Positions 22,333-33,046 of a stretch of DNA of 64,000 nt are shown one piece after another. Each line of letters starts with the position of its first letter. Within the stretch, counting starts at the first letter, position 1. Below the pieces are notes generated by a model. It saw only the letters and a program-made list of their open reading frames with translations, ran no database searches and was not told where the DNA came from. The translations under genes were made by a program, and so were the position numbers. Source of the DNA: Cololabis saira (lineage: Eukaryota; Chordata; Actinopteri; Beloniformes; Belonidae); NCBI RefSeq assembly GCF_033807715.1, contig NC_084591.1, positions 49,292,415 to 49,356,414 on the forward strand, given 5' to 3'.

Positions 22333-22387
22333 TGGCACCCCAGATGGGACTCAAACCCACAATCCCTGGCTTAGGAAGCCAGTGCCT
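22333..22387 (+). promoter_or_regulatory. primer binding site extended to 55 nt of tRNA-Arg(CCU)
   Basis: Starting 3 bp after the 5' LTR with TGGCACCCCAGATGGGAC, this is the reverse complement of a tRNA 3' half including the post-transcriptional CCA. It runs through acceptor strand, T arm, 5-nt variable loop, anticodon arm (loop TTCCTAA, anticodon CCT) and 3' strand of the D stem. A normal PBS has about 18 nt. The coding frame for RNase H begins at its far end. Confidence 0.8.
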
Positions 22388-24409
22388 CCTTTTGTGGTGT
22401 ACACGGATGCCAGCGAGGTAGGGCTTGGAGCCGTGATGGTCCAGAAGTCAGATTTGGGAACAGAGGAAGTCCTCGCTTTTGCCAGCCGCAACCTGAATCC
22501 AGCTGAGAGGAATTACTCTGCCACCGAACTGGAATGCTTGGCTGTGGTGTGGGCTCTGGAGAAGTGGAGGACTTACCTGGAAGGACGACTCTTCACAGTG
22601 GTCACTGATCATGCCTCTCTCTTGTGGGTGTTTAAAACCACCAAACCCAGCACTCGGCTCATCAGGTGGGCCCTCCGGCTGCAAGAATTCACCTTCACAG
22701 TGGAATACAGGAAAGGGAAATATAACACCGTGCCCGATGCCCTTTCTCGAGCTCCAACAGGAGATCAGCCCTCTCTACCTGTGTGTGCTTCTGTCATATC
22801 TGCCTCCTCAGGACCGTCGAAAGAGCTTCCTCTCTCCATCGAGGCCTTATGGAAGGCACAGCAGGAGGACTCTGAATGCCAGGCCCTATATCGAAAGATT
22901 GTGGAAAATGACAAGGTCACCATTAACTCCAATACTACTCTTTGCATAATGGAGGATCTCATCTATCGTGTGGTCACCCTCCCCTACAAAACCATCTACC
23001 AGCTCTACATACCTCCCAGCTTCAGAGAGCAGCTTCTGGACTATTTCCACCAGGACCCCCTCTCTGGTCATCTTGGGAGGCATAAAACCTACCGGAGACT
23101 GCAACATCTGGTCTACTGGCCGCAGCTGAGCCTGGATGTACGGCATCATGTGCAGAACTGCCAAGTTTGTCAAGCCTACAAACCTGAAAACCGCAGACTG
23201 GCTGGCAAGCTGCAGCAAACTCTGGTCCAACGTCCCTGGGAGATGCTGGGCATGGACTTGATGGGGCCATTTCCCAAGAGCTCAAAACAAAATATGTACC
23301 TCCTGGTTTTTGTGGACTATTATTCCAAATGGGTGGAATTATTCCCCTTGCGAAAGGCCACGGCAGAAACCATATCTCAGGTGCTGGTGAAAGACATCTT
23401 AACCAGATGGGGCCTCCCAGATTTCCTTCTGTCTGATCGTGGTTCACAGTTCATCTCTTCAGTCTTCCAAACAGTGTGCAGGACCTGGAATGTGGGACAC
23501 AAATTAACCTCAGCTTATCATCCCCAGACCAACCTTACTGAGAGAGTGAACCGTACCTTAAAAGCCATGATTGCTTCCTATGTCGGGAACCAGCACAAGC
23601 ACTGGGACAAATACCTCGCAGAGTTCCGCTTCGCCATCAATTCCGCCGTCCAGGAGTCCACTGGGGTCTCGCCTGCAGAGCTGAATCTCTGTCGCCCCTT
23701 GAGAGGACCCCTGGATGTTGTGCTACAACCCAGAGAGTCTGCGCCAGACACCCCTGCTTATGCTAAGGTTGTCCAGCTGGAAGATCTGAGTGCCTTTGTC
23801 ACAAAGAACCTAGACTCTGCGCGACGTCGGCAGAAAAGAAACTACGACAAAACTCGGCGAGACATTGAGTTTCAGCCATCAGACAGAGTTTGGACCCGAG
23901 CCCATCCACTCTCCAAAGCCGAAAAATCCTTCACTGCGAAGCTAGCCCCTAAATGGCAAGGCCCTTATAGAGTGGTGCAGCAAGTTGGACCGGTTAATTA
24001 CCAGGTGGTTCTGGAGGATTCAGGGCAGGACCTGAAGGTTGTCCATGTTTCCCGGCTGAAGCCCTGCTACCCCTCTGCGCAAGAGTTGGAGGAGCAAGAG
24101 CGTAAGCGCCTGTTGGACATCTTTCTCGAAGACTCAGAGGAAGAGGACTTCCTGGGGTTCCCGGACACCACCTTCTCTGCTTCCCGGGGTGAATGGGATG
24201 GATCTGGAGGACGACAAGAGGATGACTACAGCAGCCTTACCCTTGGTCGGCTTTCATTAAGGGGGGAGGAGTGTAGCGACCCAGCTGATCTGACGTCATT
24301 AAATAATCCAGCCGTTCACGCCCCTTTCCATGCAACCAATGAGAACACGCCAACACCCCTGCAAATTACTTCAAAACACACCCATCCACTCTTGTCAGAC
24401 CTGCGGTAA
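22382..24409 (+). pseudogene. Gypsy RNase H-integrase, lacking gag/PR/RT
   Basis: An uninterrupted 675-residue frame starts inside RNase H without an ATG. RNase H residues appear in VVYTDASEVGLGAVM, the ATELECLAV helix and VTDHASLLWV. The integrase zinc domain has H-H in LSGHLGRHKTYRRL and CQVCQAYK (about residues 230-265). The core triad lies in MLGMDLMGP (about 290), LLSDRGSQF (about 349) and TERVNRTLK (about 386). A C-terminal GPVNYQVVLED and VVHVSRLKPCY segment is SH3/chromo-like. The last 46 residues run into the 3' LTR. No gag, protease or RT remains and no start codon is apparent. The frame is open, but the copy depends on proteins supplied in trans. Confidence 0.85.
24259..24271 (+). 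promoter_or_regulatory. polypurine tract
   Basis: AAGGGGGGAGGAG lies immediately before the 3' LTR, the expected site for priming plus-strand DNA. Confidence 0.8.
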
Positions 24410-25041
24410 AACACAGCCAAAGACACAACTAGAGTTGACACAACCAATATTGATTGATCTTACCTGCTACGGGAAGTCCTTGTTCTTAAAGCCATTGTGC
24501 ATTGAAGCCCACGGTAAGAACCTCCTGAGCATCTAGCAGTTACGAGCATATTTCATTTATAACCCTTGGTAAAAATAAGCCTTACTGAATCCACAGAGTT
24601 CCTAGCTCCATGACTGCTTTGTCCCCCAGACTGACCAGACTTTGCTTACGGGAGGTACAGTGTCTTGTTTTATTTTGTCTTTAAAATCATTTTCACCGTG
24701 TGGTGTGTTTACCTGACACTGTTTCCTGGTTGCCCGTAGGGTGGGGATCCGCGGTAAAACCCGGACCGGATCTAATTTTTGTATACTGGAATACACAGTC
24801 GGGGATCGGGAGTGGAATGACCGGAATTCCGGGATTATATGGAATGGACTGAAATACAAAGAAACAAACGGAAACTTGTGTTGTGTCTTGTCTGAATAAT
24901 TGTTTCTTTATTGTATGTTGGTTATTTTGGAGCACTATCACATTGTTGTACGGGTTGAAGGTCTGTTTATTTTTGAGTTGAAAGTTATTTTTATTTGTCA
25001 GACGTGACTCTGACTGGCACCCCTTAGACCAGCCCGTTACA
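24272..25041 (+). repeat. 3' LTR of Gypsy
   Basis: A 770-bp copy of the 5' LTR, followed by the AGGT duplication and the remaining hAT sequence. Confidence 0.9.
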
Positions 25042-25310
25042 AGGTTCGCGCTCCCGCGTATCCTACCCCGTAAGCTCTGCGTTGGTGCAACGCGGAACCA
25101 TAAATCAGCCAGCGTCCGTCACTGCGTGCAGCAGTTTCCTGCAGCAGCAAGACGCTGCTCTGATTATGGCTCAAAGTTTATGAAAACCCCAAATAAAAAA
25201 TAAATTAGAGAATATTTTATGAAATCAATAAACAATTCCATTATCAAAATTATAACAAATAAAGGTTTAACATATCTTGCTTTGCATGTAATAAGACTAG
25301 GTAATATATT

Positions 25311-25681
25311 AGTTTCACCTTTTAAGTTGAATTATTGAAATAGATTAACTTTTACACCATATTCTAGTTGAATTATTGAAATAAATTAACTTTTACACCA
25401 TATTCTAGTTGAATTATTGAAATAAGTTAACTTTTACACCAAATTCTAGTTGAATTATTGAAATAAGTTAACTTTTACACCAAATTCTAGTTGAATTATT
25501 GAAATAAATTAACTTTTACAGCATATTCTAGTTGAATTATTGAAATAAATTAACTTTTACACCATATTCTAGTTGAATTATTGAAATAAATTAACTTTTA
25601 CACCATTTTCTAGTTGAATTATTGAAATAAATTAACTTTTACACCATATTCTAGTTGAATTATTGAAATAAATTAACTTTG
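25311..25681. repeat. 41-bp tandem array inside the hAT
   Basis: About nine copies of a 41-bp unit containing AGTTGAATTATTGAAATAAA and TTAACTTTTACACCA. Units differ by single substitutions. The array lies wholly within the hAT, so it expanded after or within that family. Confidence 0.9.
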
Positions 25682-25869
25682 TAAAGGACCATATTGAGCC
25701 ATTCATCTTTATAAGTGAATAAATATCGTTTTGCCTATAACTTATTCCTGCATCCCTCTTTTATCGATCCGGCGAGACGGGTCACCGCGTTTTTGGAGGC
25801 CCAAGTCACATATCCAGGGGCTCCTCTGAGCACCAGACCAAAATAATTATGTGCAGCCCTGCATATATA

Positions 25870-26045
25870 TGTGTATGTAATTGTATTTTATATATAATTG
25901 TATTATATACTATATGACAATATAAGGGGGGGCTGAACTTGATAAACTTTGCTTCTTTCAGCTCCCCCCATGTGCTATATTTGATATTATTATATATACC
26001 GTTTGTTTTATGCCTGTGCATGTTTGAGACAAATAAAAATCAAAT
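25870..26045 (+). mobile_element. continuation of the split Rex-like LINE 3' UTR
   Basis: After the hAT duplication the sequence resumes as a LINE 3' UTR with AAGGGGGGGCTGAACTTG-like and CTTTGCTTCTTTCAGC segments. It ends GAGACAAATAAAAATCAAA, resembling the end of the element at 6510-7121. It is taken as the right part of the copy at 20176-20747. Confidence 0.55.
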
Positions 26046-26903
26046 ATTACTGGTACTATCTGACCATGAAAGAGAATTTAAATTTGAAACATGACTATTA
26101 ATTTCGAGGCTGACTTTCCAATACTATTGCTTTGCAAAATATGAATAAGAATGAGATTAATCAAGTTCTGCTTCAACTGCTTCATGTGGCATTACTGGTG
26201 TTAAAATGTATTTTATAATGTAGTTCACAAAATGTTGGGGACTCCTAAAAATGTTGCTTTAGCCAGTCCTATACTGAAAGATGCACGACTTTATGTCGCT
26301 GCTTCCACTTCCCATTACTCTCCACGGTGTTACAAACAGATCCAATGTTTGAATGTGAAGGAAATGACCAATAAATAGTTTTTTACATTTTAGTGAAATA
26401 TTACCTGTACAACAGATCGTGGTGTAGAATAGAGGCAGTTCAGAGTGTTGGAGAAGATGTGAAGGTGTTGTCAGGTCGTAGGGAGAAGACTTCAGACTTC
26501 AGACTTTTATTGTCATTGTACGAGGCATACAACGAAATTAAAGCAGCACGGAGTGGTGTTTTCCTTCACAAATTTAAGTAAAAAAAGTAAAATAAGTATA
26601 AAATAAAATAGTACAAAATAAAATAGAATAGACTCTGTATCACAGTATATATACAAAATGTGCAACAGTGCAGCAGTGCAAAAGAAGGTGAAGGCTAATG
26701 CCTTTAAAATAATTAAAAATGTAATTTTTAGTCAGTGGGAGCAACAGTTAAAGAACTTTAAAAATAAACTTAAAACAACAGTTTTTCTGTCAAACATAGT
26801 TTTCTTATTTGCATAAATAGACAAAATAAACTTTCTTTTTTTTTTTTAATCGAGAACAAATATAAGACTATAGCTCTGAAACAATTAAACATGATAATTC
26901 ACC
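26046..26903. other. no gene; SINE/LINE-tail-like segment
   Basis: A segment at about 26490-26690 with TTATTGTCATTGTACGAGGC and TACAACGAAATT resembles a common dispersed fish retroposon end, followed by A-rich DNA. The rest is unassigned AT-rich sequence. Confidence 0.35.
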
Positions 26904-26907
26904 TTAA

Positions 26908-27745
26908 CCCTTGTGCTGTCTTCGGGTCAAGGAAGGAGGAAAGGAAGAAGGGAGGAAAGTAGGAAGGAAGGAAGGAAGGAAGGAAGGAAGGAAGGAAGGA
27001 AGGAAGGAAGGAAGGAAGGAAGGAAGGGAGGAAAGAAGGAAGGAAGGAAGGAAGGAAGGAAGGAAGGAAGGAAGGAAGGAAGGAAGGAAGGAAGGAAGGA
27101 AGGAAGGAAGGAAGGAAGGAAGGAAGGAAGGAAGGAAGGAAGGAAGGAAGGAAGGAAGGAAGGAAGGAAGGAAGGTAGGGAAAAAAGAAGGAAGGAACAG
27201 AAGAAAGAAGGAAGGAACAGAAGAAAGAAGGAAGGAAGGAAGGAAGGAAGGAAGGAAGGAAGGAAGGAAGGAAGGGAAAAAGAAGGAGGAAGGGAGGAAA
27301 GAAGGAAGGAAGGGAGAAAAAAAGGAAGAAAGGAAGGAAGGGAGGGAGGAAAGAAGGAAGGAAGGGAAAAAAGAAGGAAGGGAAAAAAGAAGGAGGAAGG
27401 GAGGAAAGAAGGAAGGAAGGGAGGGAAAAAAGAAGGAGGAAGGGAGGAAAGAAGGAAGGAAGGGAGAAAAAAAGGAAGAAAGGAAGGAAGGGAGGGAGGA
27501 AAGAAGGAAGGAAGGGAAAAAAGAAGGAAGGAAGGGAGGAAAGAAGGAAGGAATGGAGAAAAGAAGGAAGGAATGGAGAAAAGAAGGAAGGAAGGGAAAA
27601 AAGAAGGAAGGAAGTAAGAAAGGGAGTAAGTAAGGGAGAAAAGATGGAAGGAAGGGAGAAAGAAAGGAAATGAGGGAGAAAAGGAAAGAAGGGAGGGAGG
27701 GAAGAAGGAATGAATGGATAAAATAAGGAAAGAAGGAAGGAAAAG
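26908..27745 (+). mobile_element. TTAA-type MITE with expanded GGAA array, right end lost
   Basis: TTAA at 26904-26907 is followed by CCCTTGTGCTGTCTTCGGG, the same terminus as the full element at 28545-29055. A GGAA/GAAG array fills about 26931-27740, with perfect GGAA over about 26960-27175. The right terminal repeat is absent. The 200-300-residue frames on both strands are low-complexity artefacts. Confidence 0.8.
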
Positions 27746-28540
27746 CACAATCAGCACAGAGCCTCATTATCATAGCCCCGCCCACTCAGAATCCTGCATA
27801 GATAATGAGGTTAGAGAATGGGAAGATAAAGACATGGATCAGAGGCTGAATTTCTAATTTATTTAGCAAAAACAATCAAAAGCTTGTTTTTAAGACATTC
27901 AAGGCCTGTTTAAAATAGGTATTAGATGCCATAATAGGTCCCCTTTAACTAATTCATGACTCCTTTGTTTGAACTTTGGCCTTTGCTTAATAGAACCAGC
28001 TTTTCCACAGCTAACAGCTGCTGTTTACATATTATTATCCTGTTGCTGGCTCTTCCTTCTGCCAGATAACTTGATTCGTATCAGAGACGCTCAGTTCCAG
28101 ATGCTCACAGACAGCTTAACCCCCGCAGCACCGTGTGCAGCCCAGCCTTTAACCCGACTAACTGGTGTCAACTCCCCTGCTCACCTCCCATTAGTGACCT
28201 TTAAGCTCCAGTCCAAGTGCAGACATGAAAGGTGGAGATGTCATCTCCTTAGAACAGCTTTTCCCATTTCTCCTGCTGATCTTCCTCCTCCATTCCCTCC
28301 CAGCTCTTTCAGGGTCAGTGCACATGATTACCAATAAAACTACTCCATGACTTCTCTCAACTTCCACGATTTTGGAACCTTGCGATGCGCAGACGTTGCT
28401 ACAGATTTTCGCTGTGCACGACCTTCTAAAGTCCTTGAGTTCAAGTTGAACGTTTGTGGAACTGAAATAAATATACGGCAGGGGTGGCCAGCTCTGGTTG
28501 ATAAGATGATGTGTAAATATGTGGAGGATTTGGAGACACT
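27746..28540. other. no gene recognised
   Basis: Mixed-composition DNA without domains. It contains one copy of the ACATGAAAGGTGGAGATGTC motif at about 28223 that recurs at 18.9-19.2 kb. Short frames here have no recognisable relatives. Confidence 0.4.
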
Positions 28541-28544
28541 TTAA

Positions 28545-29055
28545 CCCTTGTGCTGTCTTTGGGTCAAGGGAGGGTGAAGGAAGGAAAGAAGGAATGAAGG
28601 AAAGAAGGAAGGAAGGAAGAAAGGAGAAAAGAAGGAAGGGAGTAGGAAAGGGAGTAAGGAAGGGAGAAAAGATGGAACGGAGGAAGGGAGAAAAGATGGA
28701 AGGAAGGAAAGAAAGAGAAAAGAAGGAAGGAAGTAGGAAAGGGAGTAAGTAAGGGAGAAAAGATGGAAGGGAGGAAAAAAGGGAGCAAAGAAGGAAGGAA
28801 GGGAGAAAGAAAGGAAAGTAGGGAGGGAGAAAGGAATGGAGAAAAGGAAAGAAAGAAGGGAGGGAAAAAGGAAGGAATGGATAAAATAAGGAAAGAAGGA
28901 AGGAAAAGCAAAGAAGGTAATAAAGGAACGAATGACGGAAGGGATGTAGGAAGAAAAAGGAGGAAAAGAGGAAAGGAAGAAGGAAGGAGAGAGCATGGCA
29001 GGAGGAAAGAATGATAGAAGAATTGGGTCATTTTGACCCAAAGACAGCACAAGGG
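28545..29055. mobile_element. complete TTAA-flanked (piggyBac-like) MITE with GGAA array
   Basis: TTAA duplications at 28541-28544 and 29056-29059 flank inverted ends CCCTTGTGCTGTCTTTGGG and its exact complement. The interior is an imperfect GGAA/GAAG purine array. TTAA duplication with CCC ends is the piggyBac signature. At 511 bp it is non-autonomous. Confidence 0.85.
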
Positions 29056-29184
29056 TTAAAAAGAACAGCTCAGTTCAATTTGATGCAGCCTGGCAGTTTT
29101 AAACATTAATTTACTGTAAATATTTATTTTCTATATAAAAAACTAAAAAACAAGTCATTTCCATTCCGTTGTCAGCTACTTTAA

Positions 29185-30007
29185 AGGAGCCGTGTGTAAG
29201 AAATGTCCAAAACTGGTACTGCAGTCACTTTCAAAATATTGTTGAGCGGCGTGTACCCTCCCCCTCCTCCCCCCGACCAGAGGTTGCCAGGTAGGCTGCA
29301 GAATGCAGCAGGAACGTAGGCTGCCATGGCTGCCATAATTAGAGCCGAGCTGGCAACCCGGATGCCGAAACAATAGTGACTTGGTGATTGGGAGATAGGT
29401 GGAGGGTGGAGCTTCAGAAACAATACTGACTTGGTGATTGGGAGATAGGTGGAGGGTGGAGCTTCAGAAACAATACTGACTTGGTGATTGGGAGATAGGT
29501 GGAGGGTGGAGCTTCAGAAACAATACTGACTTGGTGATTGGGAGATAGGTGGAGGGTGGAGCTTCAGAAACAATACTGACTTCGTGATTGGGAGATAGGT
29601 GGAGGGTGGAGCTTCAGAAACAATACTGACTTGGTGATTGGGAGATAGGTGGAGGGTGGAGCTTCAGAAACAATACTGACTTGGTGATTGGGAGATAGGT
29701 GGAGGGTGGAGCTTCAGAAACAATACTGACTTGGTGATTGGGAGATAGGTGGAGGGTGGAGCTTCAGAAACAATACTGACTTGGTGATTGGGAGATAGGT
29801 GGAGGGTGGAGCTTCAGGCCAAAACAAAAAATGACAACATAAACATCAGTTGAGGGCTGCAACTCCTCTTTTTAAACTGGAATATCCTGGCTTGAGTGCT
29901 GTTGTCAGTGACATAAGTATTTGAAATGAACACGATTTTTAAATGTCTGTTGACATATCGGGGTCATTTTATGATTTGTTTTATTATTGCTCTTACATAC
30001 AGCTCCT
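29185..30007. mobile_element. TTAA-flanked element with 50-bp minisatellite
   Basis: TTAA at 29181-29184 and 30008-30011 flank inverted ends AGGAGCCGTGTGTAAG and (as complement) AGGAGCTGTATGTAAG, with two mismatches. The element is 823 bp, non-coding, and contains the 29367-29816 minisatellite. The superfamily is uncertain: the TTAA flank suggests piggyBac-like, but the ends do not start CCC. Confidence 0.6.
29367..29816. repeat. 50-bp minisatellite, nine units
   Basis: Nine head-to-tail units of exactly 50 bp, each containing ACTTGGTGATTGGGAGATAG and GGAGGGTGGAGCTTCAG. Units are nearly identical; the first has AGTGAC and one has TTCGTG. Confidence 0.97.
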
Positions 30008-30011
30008 TTAA

Positions 30012-30375
30012 ATTGAAATATTTCATGAGAAATGATTTATTTCCTGCTTTCAGAAACAAAAACTGTTTATATAACAGTTTGCAGCAGGGAATCGTTCAGA
30101 CTCATTTCAATTTGACTCATGTCATTCTTTTTCATTATTCACATTATAACATCTCCGATACAGCACTTCTACGTCGTCCATAAAAGTAGTGTCTGGATTT
30201 TTACATTTCAACACGTAACTAGGGCTAGTGATTGTTAGATGACAGCCGACACCAGACACTGAGCCAGCGGCTGCTCTCACATACTGTACACTCTGCAACC
30301 ACAGAATAAAATGCTAACATGTGCTTGTATGTGCATTAGTGTGTGTGAGCTACCTGGTGGTGAGGACCTTGTAGG
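30012..30375. other. no gene recognised
   Basis: A short AT-rich gap between two elements with no supportable feature. Confidence 0.45.
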
Positions 30376-31317
30376 CAGTACTGGAGTTGAGGGGGGATGA
30401 GGGGGGATGGCATCCCCCCCTGAAATAAAAACGGTCCAAATCATCCCCCCTGAATAAAAAACGGTCCAAATCATCTCCCCCTGAAATAAAAACGGTCCAA
30501 ATCATCCTCCCTGAAATAAAAACGGTCCAAATCATCCCCCCTGAATAAAAAACGGTCCAAATCATCCTCCCTGAAATAAAAACGGTCCAAATCATCCCCC
30601 CTGAAATAAAAACGGTCCAAATCATCCCCCCTGTAAAACTGCCATCCCCCTTTCCATCCCTTATGTCATTGCATCAATGAATGTGGTTTTACTGCTATTT
30701 CAACATTTAGAGTCATCACCAGAAAAATAACACCAGAAAAATAACTTATTTGACAATTTTCACCTGTTTCAGGTAAATTTTCACTTGAAATAAGTAGAAA
30801 AATCTGCCAGTGTGACAAGATTTATCTTCTTATTACAAGCAAAAAAATCTTGTTCCACTGGCAGATTTTTCTACTTATTTCAAGTGAAAATCTACTTGAA
30901 ACAGGTGGAAATTGTTGTTTTTTCCAGTGATGAGTCTTGTTTTAAGTGTAATGAGATTTTTTCACTAAAATGAGACATTTTAACTAGAAATAAGACAAAT
31001 ATTCTTGTTAAGATTTTGAGTTTTTGCAGTGATCCATGTTACTTATCCTGTGAAGGACAGAGTCATATTGATAAGTTCAGAAAAGTGTTTTTTATTGTTG
31101 TGTTTTGATGTATTTGATGTAAGCCCAGTGGATATTTAAAGCTTACAGAAGGCTGCATTTAACTGCTGCTATGTCATTCCTGCAGTATTTCTGCAGCTGT
31201 TTTGGTCACTGCTATTATTTGTAATATATTATATTATTTGTAATCAGCACAAATTATCTGTCCCCATATGATCAAATCCACCATCCCCCCTGATTTATTT
31301 TTACAACTCGAGTACTG
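30376..31317 (+). mobile_element. non-autonomous hAT-N element, copy 2
   Basis: The ends CAGTACTGGAGTTG and CAACTCGAGTACTG are flanked by CTTGTAGG (30368-30375) and GTTGTAGG (31318-31325), a 7-of-8 target duplication. This copy has seven units of the 30-bp AAACGGTCCAAATC repeat at about 30419-30631, against one or two in the other copies. The internal palindrome is present. Confidence 0.8.
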
Positions 31318-31975
31318 GTTGTAGGCCCTGAGAGCCAGCGGTACGACGGCTATCGTACAGTTGTCTCCATTCATTTCAGTGAAGTGGTGGCGAGTGATGG
31401 CTGTTGGATCAATGTGTTGCTCCCTGAAAGGCCGGATAAATGCCTGCAGACAGAAACAGGGAGAGAGGGGGAAAGATAGAGAAATGATGCACTTTAATTT
31501 AAAGTTCAGTGAAGCCTTGTTCTGTACACTAGACAAACAAAGGTCTTGTCCCTGCAACGCAGAAATGACATTAAAGTGAGAGGAGAGCTGAACTGAGTCT
31601 GATTGGAAGGATACTGAAATATTAATCGTCAGCCTGATAAATCAAATGATGATGATGTAAAGGGCTTTTTGTTGTGGTTGTCCAAAACAAATGTCAATTA
31701 ATAAATTGAACATATGGTATAACGCTGCATGATTACATTCCTTAAACAGAACTGGCCTGGTGAAATCAACGTAGCTACAGAAAAAAACACTTAAACATCC
31801 AATAACAGTCATTTGTCAATGGTTTGCCTTAATTTCTTTGAATTACAGTGCAAAATAATGTTTAGCTTTAATGCAAATGCAGAGTAAATGCGCACATACA
31901 TCATCAATACAAACCTTCTGCACAACCCCAGAGAACATATCCAGCATCCTAATAAACCAGAGAACAGCAGTCAAC

Positions 31976-31977
<2 letters not shown>
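31318..31977. other. no gene recognised
   Basis: No family motif, duplicated border or tandem array. Short frames on both strands near 31234-31579 look random. Confidence 0.4.

Positions 31978-31978
<1 letters not shown>

Positions 31979-32036
<58 letters not shown>
31979..32036. repeat. (CA)n microsatellite
   Basis: About 29 CA units, uninterrupted. Confidence 0.98.
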
Positions 32037-32040
<4 letters not shown>

Positions 32041-33020
32041 AATGACCAACGGACGCCTGAGAAAACCGAAAAATATGAGGTTCAAAACAAACACGGCGGC
32101 TCCAAACCCCACGTGCGGCTGCAGAGGCGACACCTGCCTGGGAGAGCGTGGGGATCTCAAATGAAAGACAGAATCTGAATCTTAGAAGCTCAAAAGAGGA
32201 CAAAGAGAAACACCCACAAGCGCACGCAGGATAAAGGTAATTTATGTTTTCTAGGTGGGAAAAAAAAAGAAAAAAAAGTCAAGGTTTGCATTTGATTGTG
32301 TACAGTGTGCGTGTGCATGTGTGTGCATGTGTGTGCAGGCATCAGCATGAAAACTCATTATTGTTGCTGCTCGAGCTGCTCCAGACAATCACAGCCGCCT
32401 ATCTGAATGTCGTGGATACAGTAGGTGCCTCTGCAAACGCCGGAACTATCTGTTGATATCTTTGCAATTATGGAGCCATCTCTGCTGCCGTCTGCTGCTC
32501 CCCCACTTCTCCTCCCTCCCCGCCCCCTCCCCTCGCTGCAGCTCTCAGCCAGATGAAAGAGGGACTAAGCTGTGGAGGTCGTGCCGAGCAGGGCGGCTCC
32601 GGCGCTCCCGGTGAACGGCGGGCCGCCGGTCGCCGCGTGTCCTCTAATCCCACACCGTTTAACGGCCTGCCTCGCACGACGTCCGCTAATCACCTGCTCA
32701 CATCGCCCATCGCCCCGGCAACCGGCTCCGTCCCACAGCGTATACAGACACGCCCTTCCACCCCCTTCTTTTTTTTGTTTTTGTCCTTCCACCCATTTTT
32801 TGTTTCAAAATGTTCTCTTCTCATTTTCTATTGGATTTTTTCTTTTGCTCGACAGTACGTCATAGGACAAATATTCCCGGGCTTCTCACAATTACTCTCT
32901 TTTCATTTTTGGTCTTAAATTGGAACCAACTAATTTCATTACAATAAACTCTGCTTCAATGCTCCAATCAGCCTCATAAGAGCGCAGGCTTCACAGAGCT
33001 GCATCTGTTAAAGCAACAAC
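32037..33020. other. no gene; CpG-rich patch at 32460-32760
   Basis: A CpG-dense, GC-rich patch (for example GGGCCGCCGGTCGCCGCGTG near 32620) stands out in AT-rich DNA. It is not similar to the rDNA piece or to any element here. It could be a relic of a CpG island or conserved non-coding DNA. I see no coding motif. Confidence 0.4.
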
Positions 33021-33046
33021 GCAACAACTAGGGATGGGAATTGAGG

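Larger units (their letters stand above)
21560..25041 (+). mobile_element. young Gypsy deletion derivative with two 770-bp LTRs
   Basis: Two direct repeats of 770 bp (21560-22329 and 24272-25041) start TGTAGCGACC and end CCCGTTACA, and I see no differences between them. A 4-bp duplication AGGT flanks the insert (21556-21559 and 25042-25045). The interior runs from an extended tRNA-complementary primer site straight into RNase H and integrase. Gag, protease and RT are absent, so the copy is non-autonomous. Identical LTRs indicate recent insertion. Confidence 0.9.
21108..25861 (+). mobile_element. hAT DNA transposon split by a Gypsy
   Basis: Terminal inverted repeats CAGGGCTGCACATAA mark both ends. 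An exact 8-bp duplication CATATATA flanks it at 21100-21107 and 25862-25869, the hallmark of hAT insertion. Without the nested Gypsy the element is about 1.27 kb. It contains the start of a transposase-like frame (21399) and a 41-bp tandem array on its right side. It is internally deleted and cannot encode a transposase. Confidence 0.85.

Noticed and set aside
22333..22387. A tRNA gene (antisense, anticodon CCT)
   Set aside because: Only the 3' half is present and the CCA is encoded, so it is a reverse-transcribed primer relic rather than a gene.
26904..27785. Open frames of 230-290 residues on both strands (lysine/glutamate/glycine/arginine or leucine/proline/serine/phenylalanine repeats)
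   Set aside because: They are translations of a GGAA/GAAG array and are open in several frames at once; low complexity, no domain.
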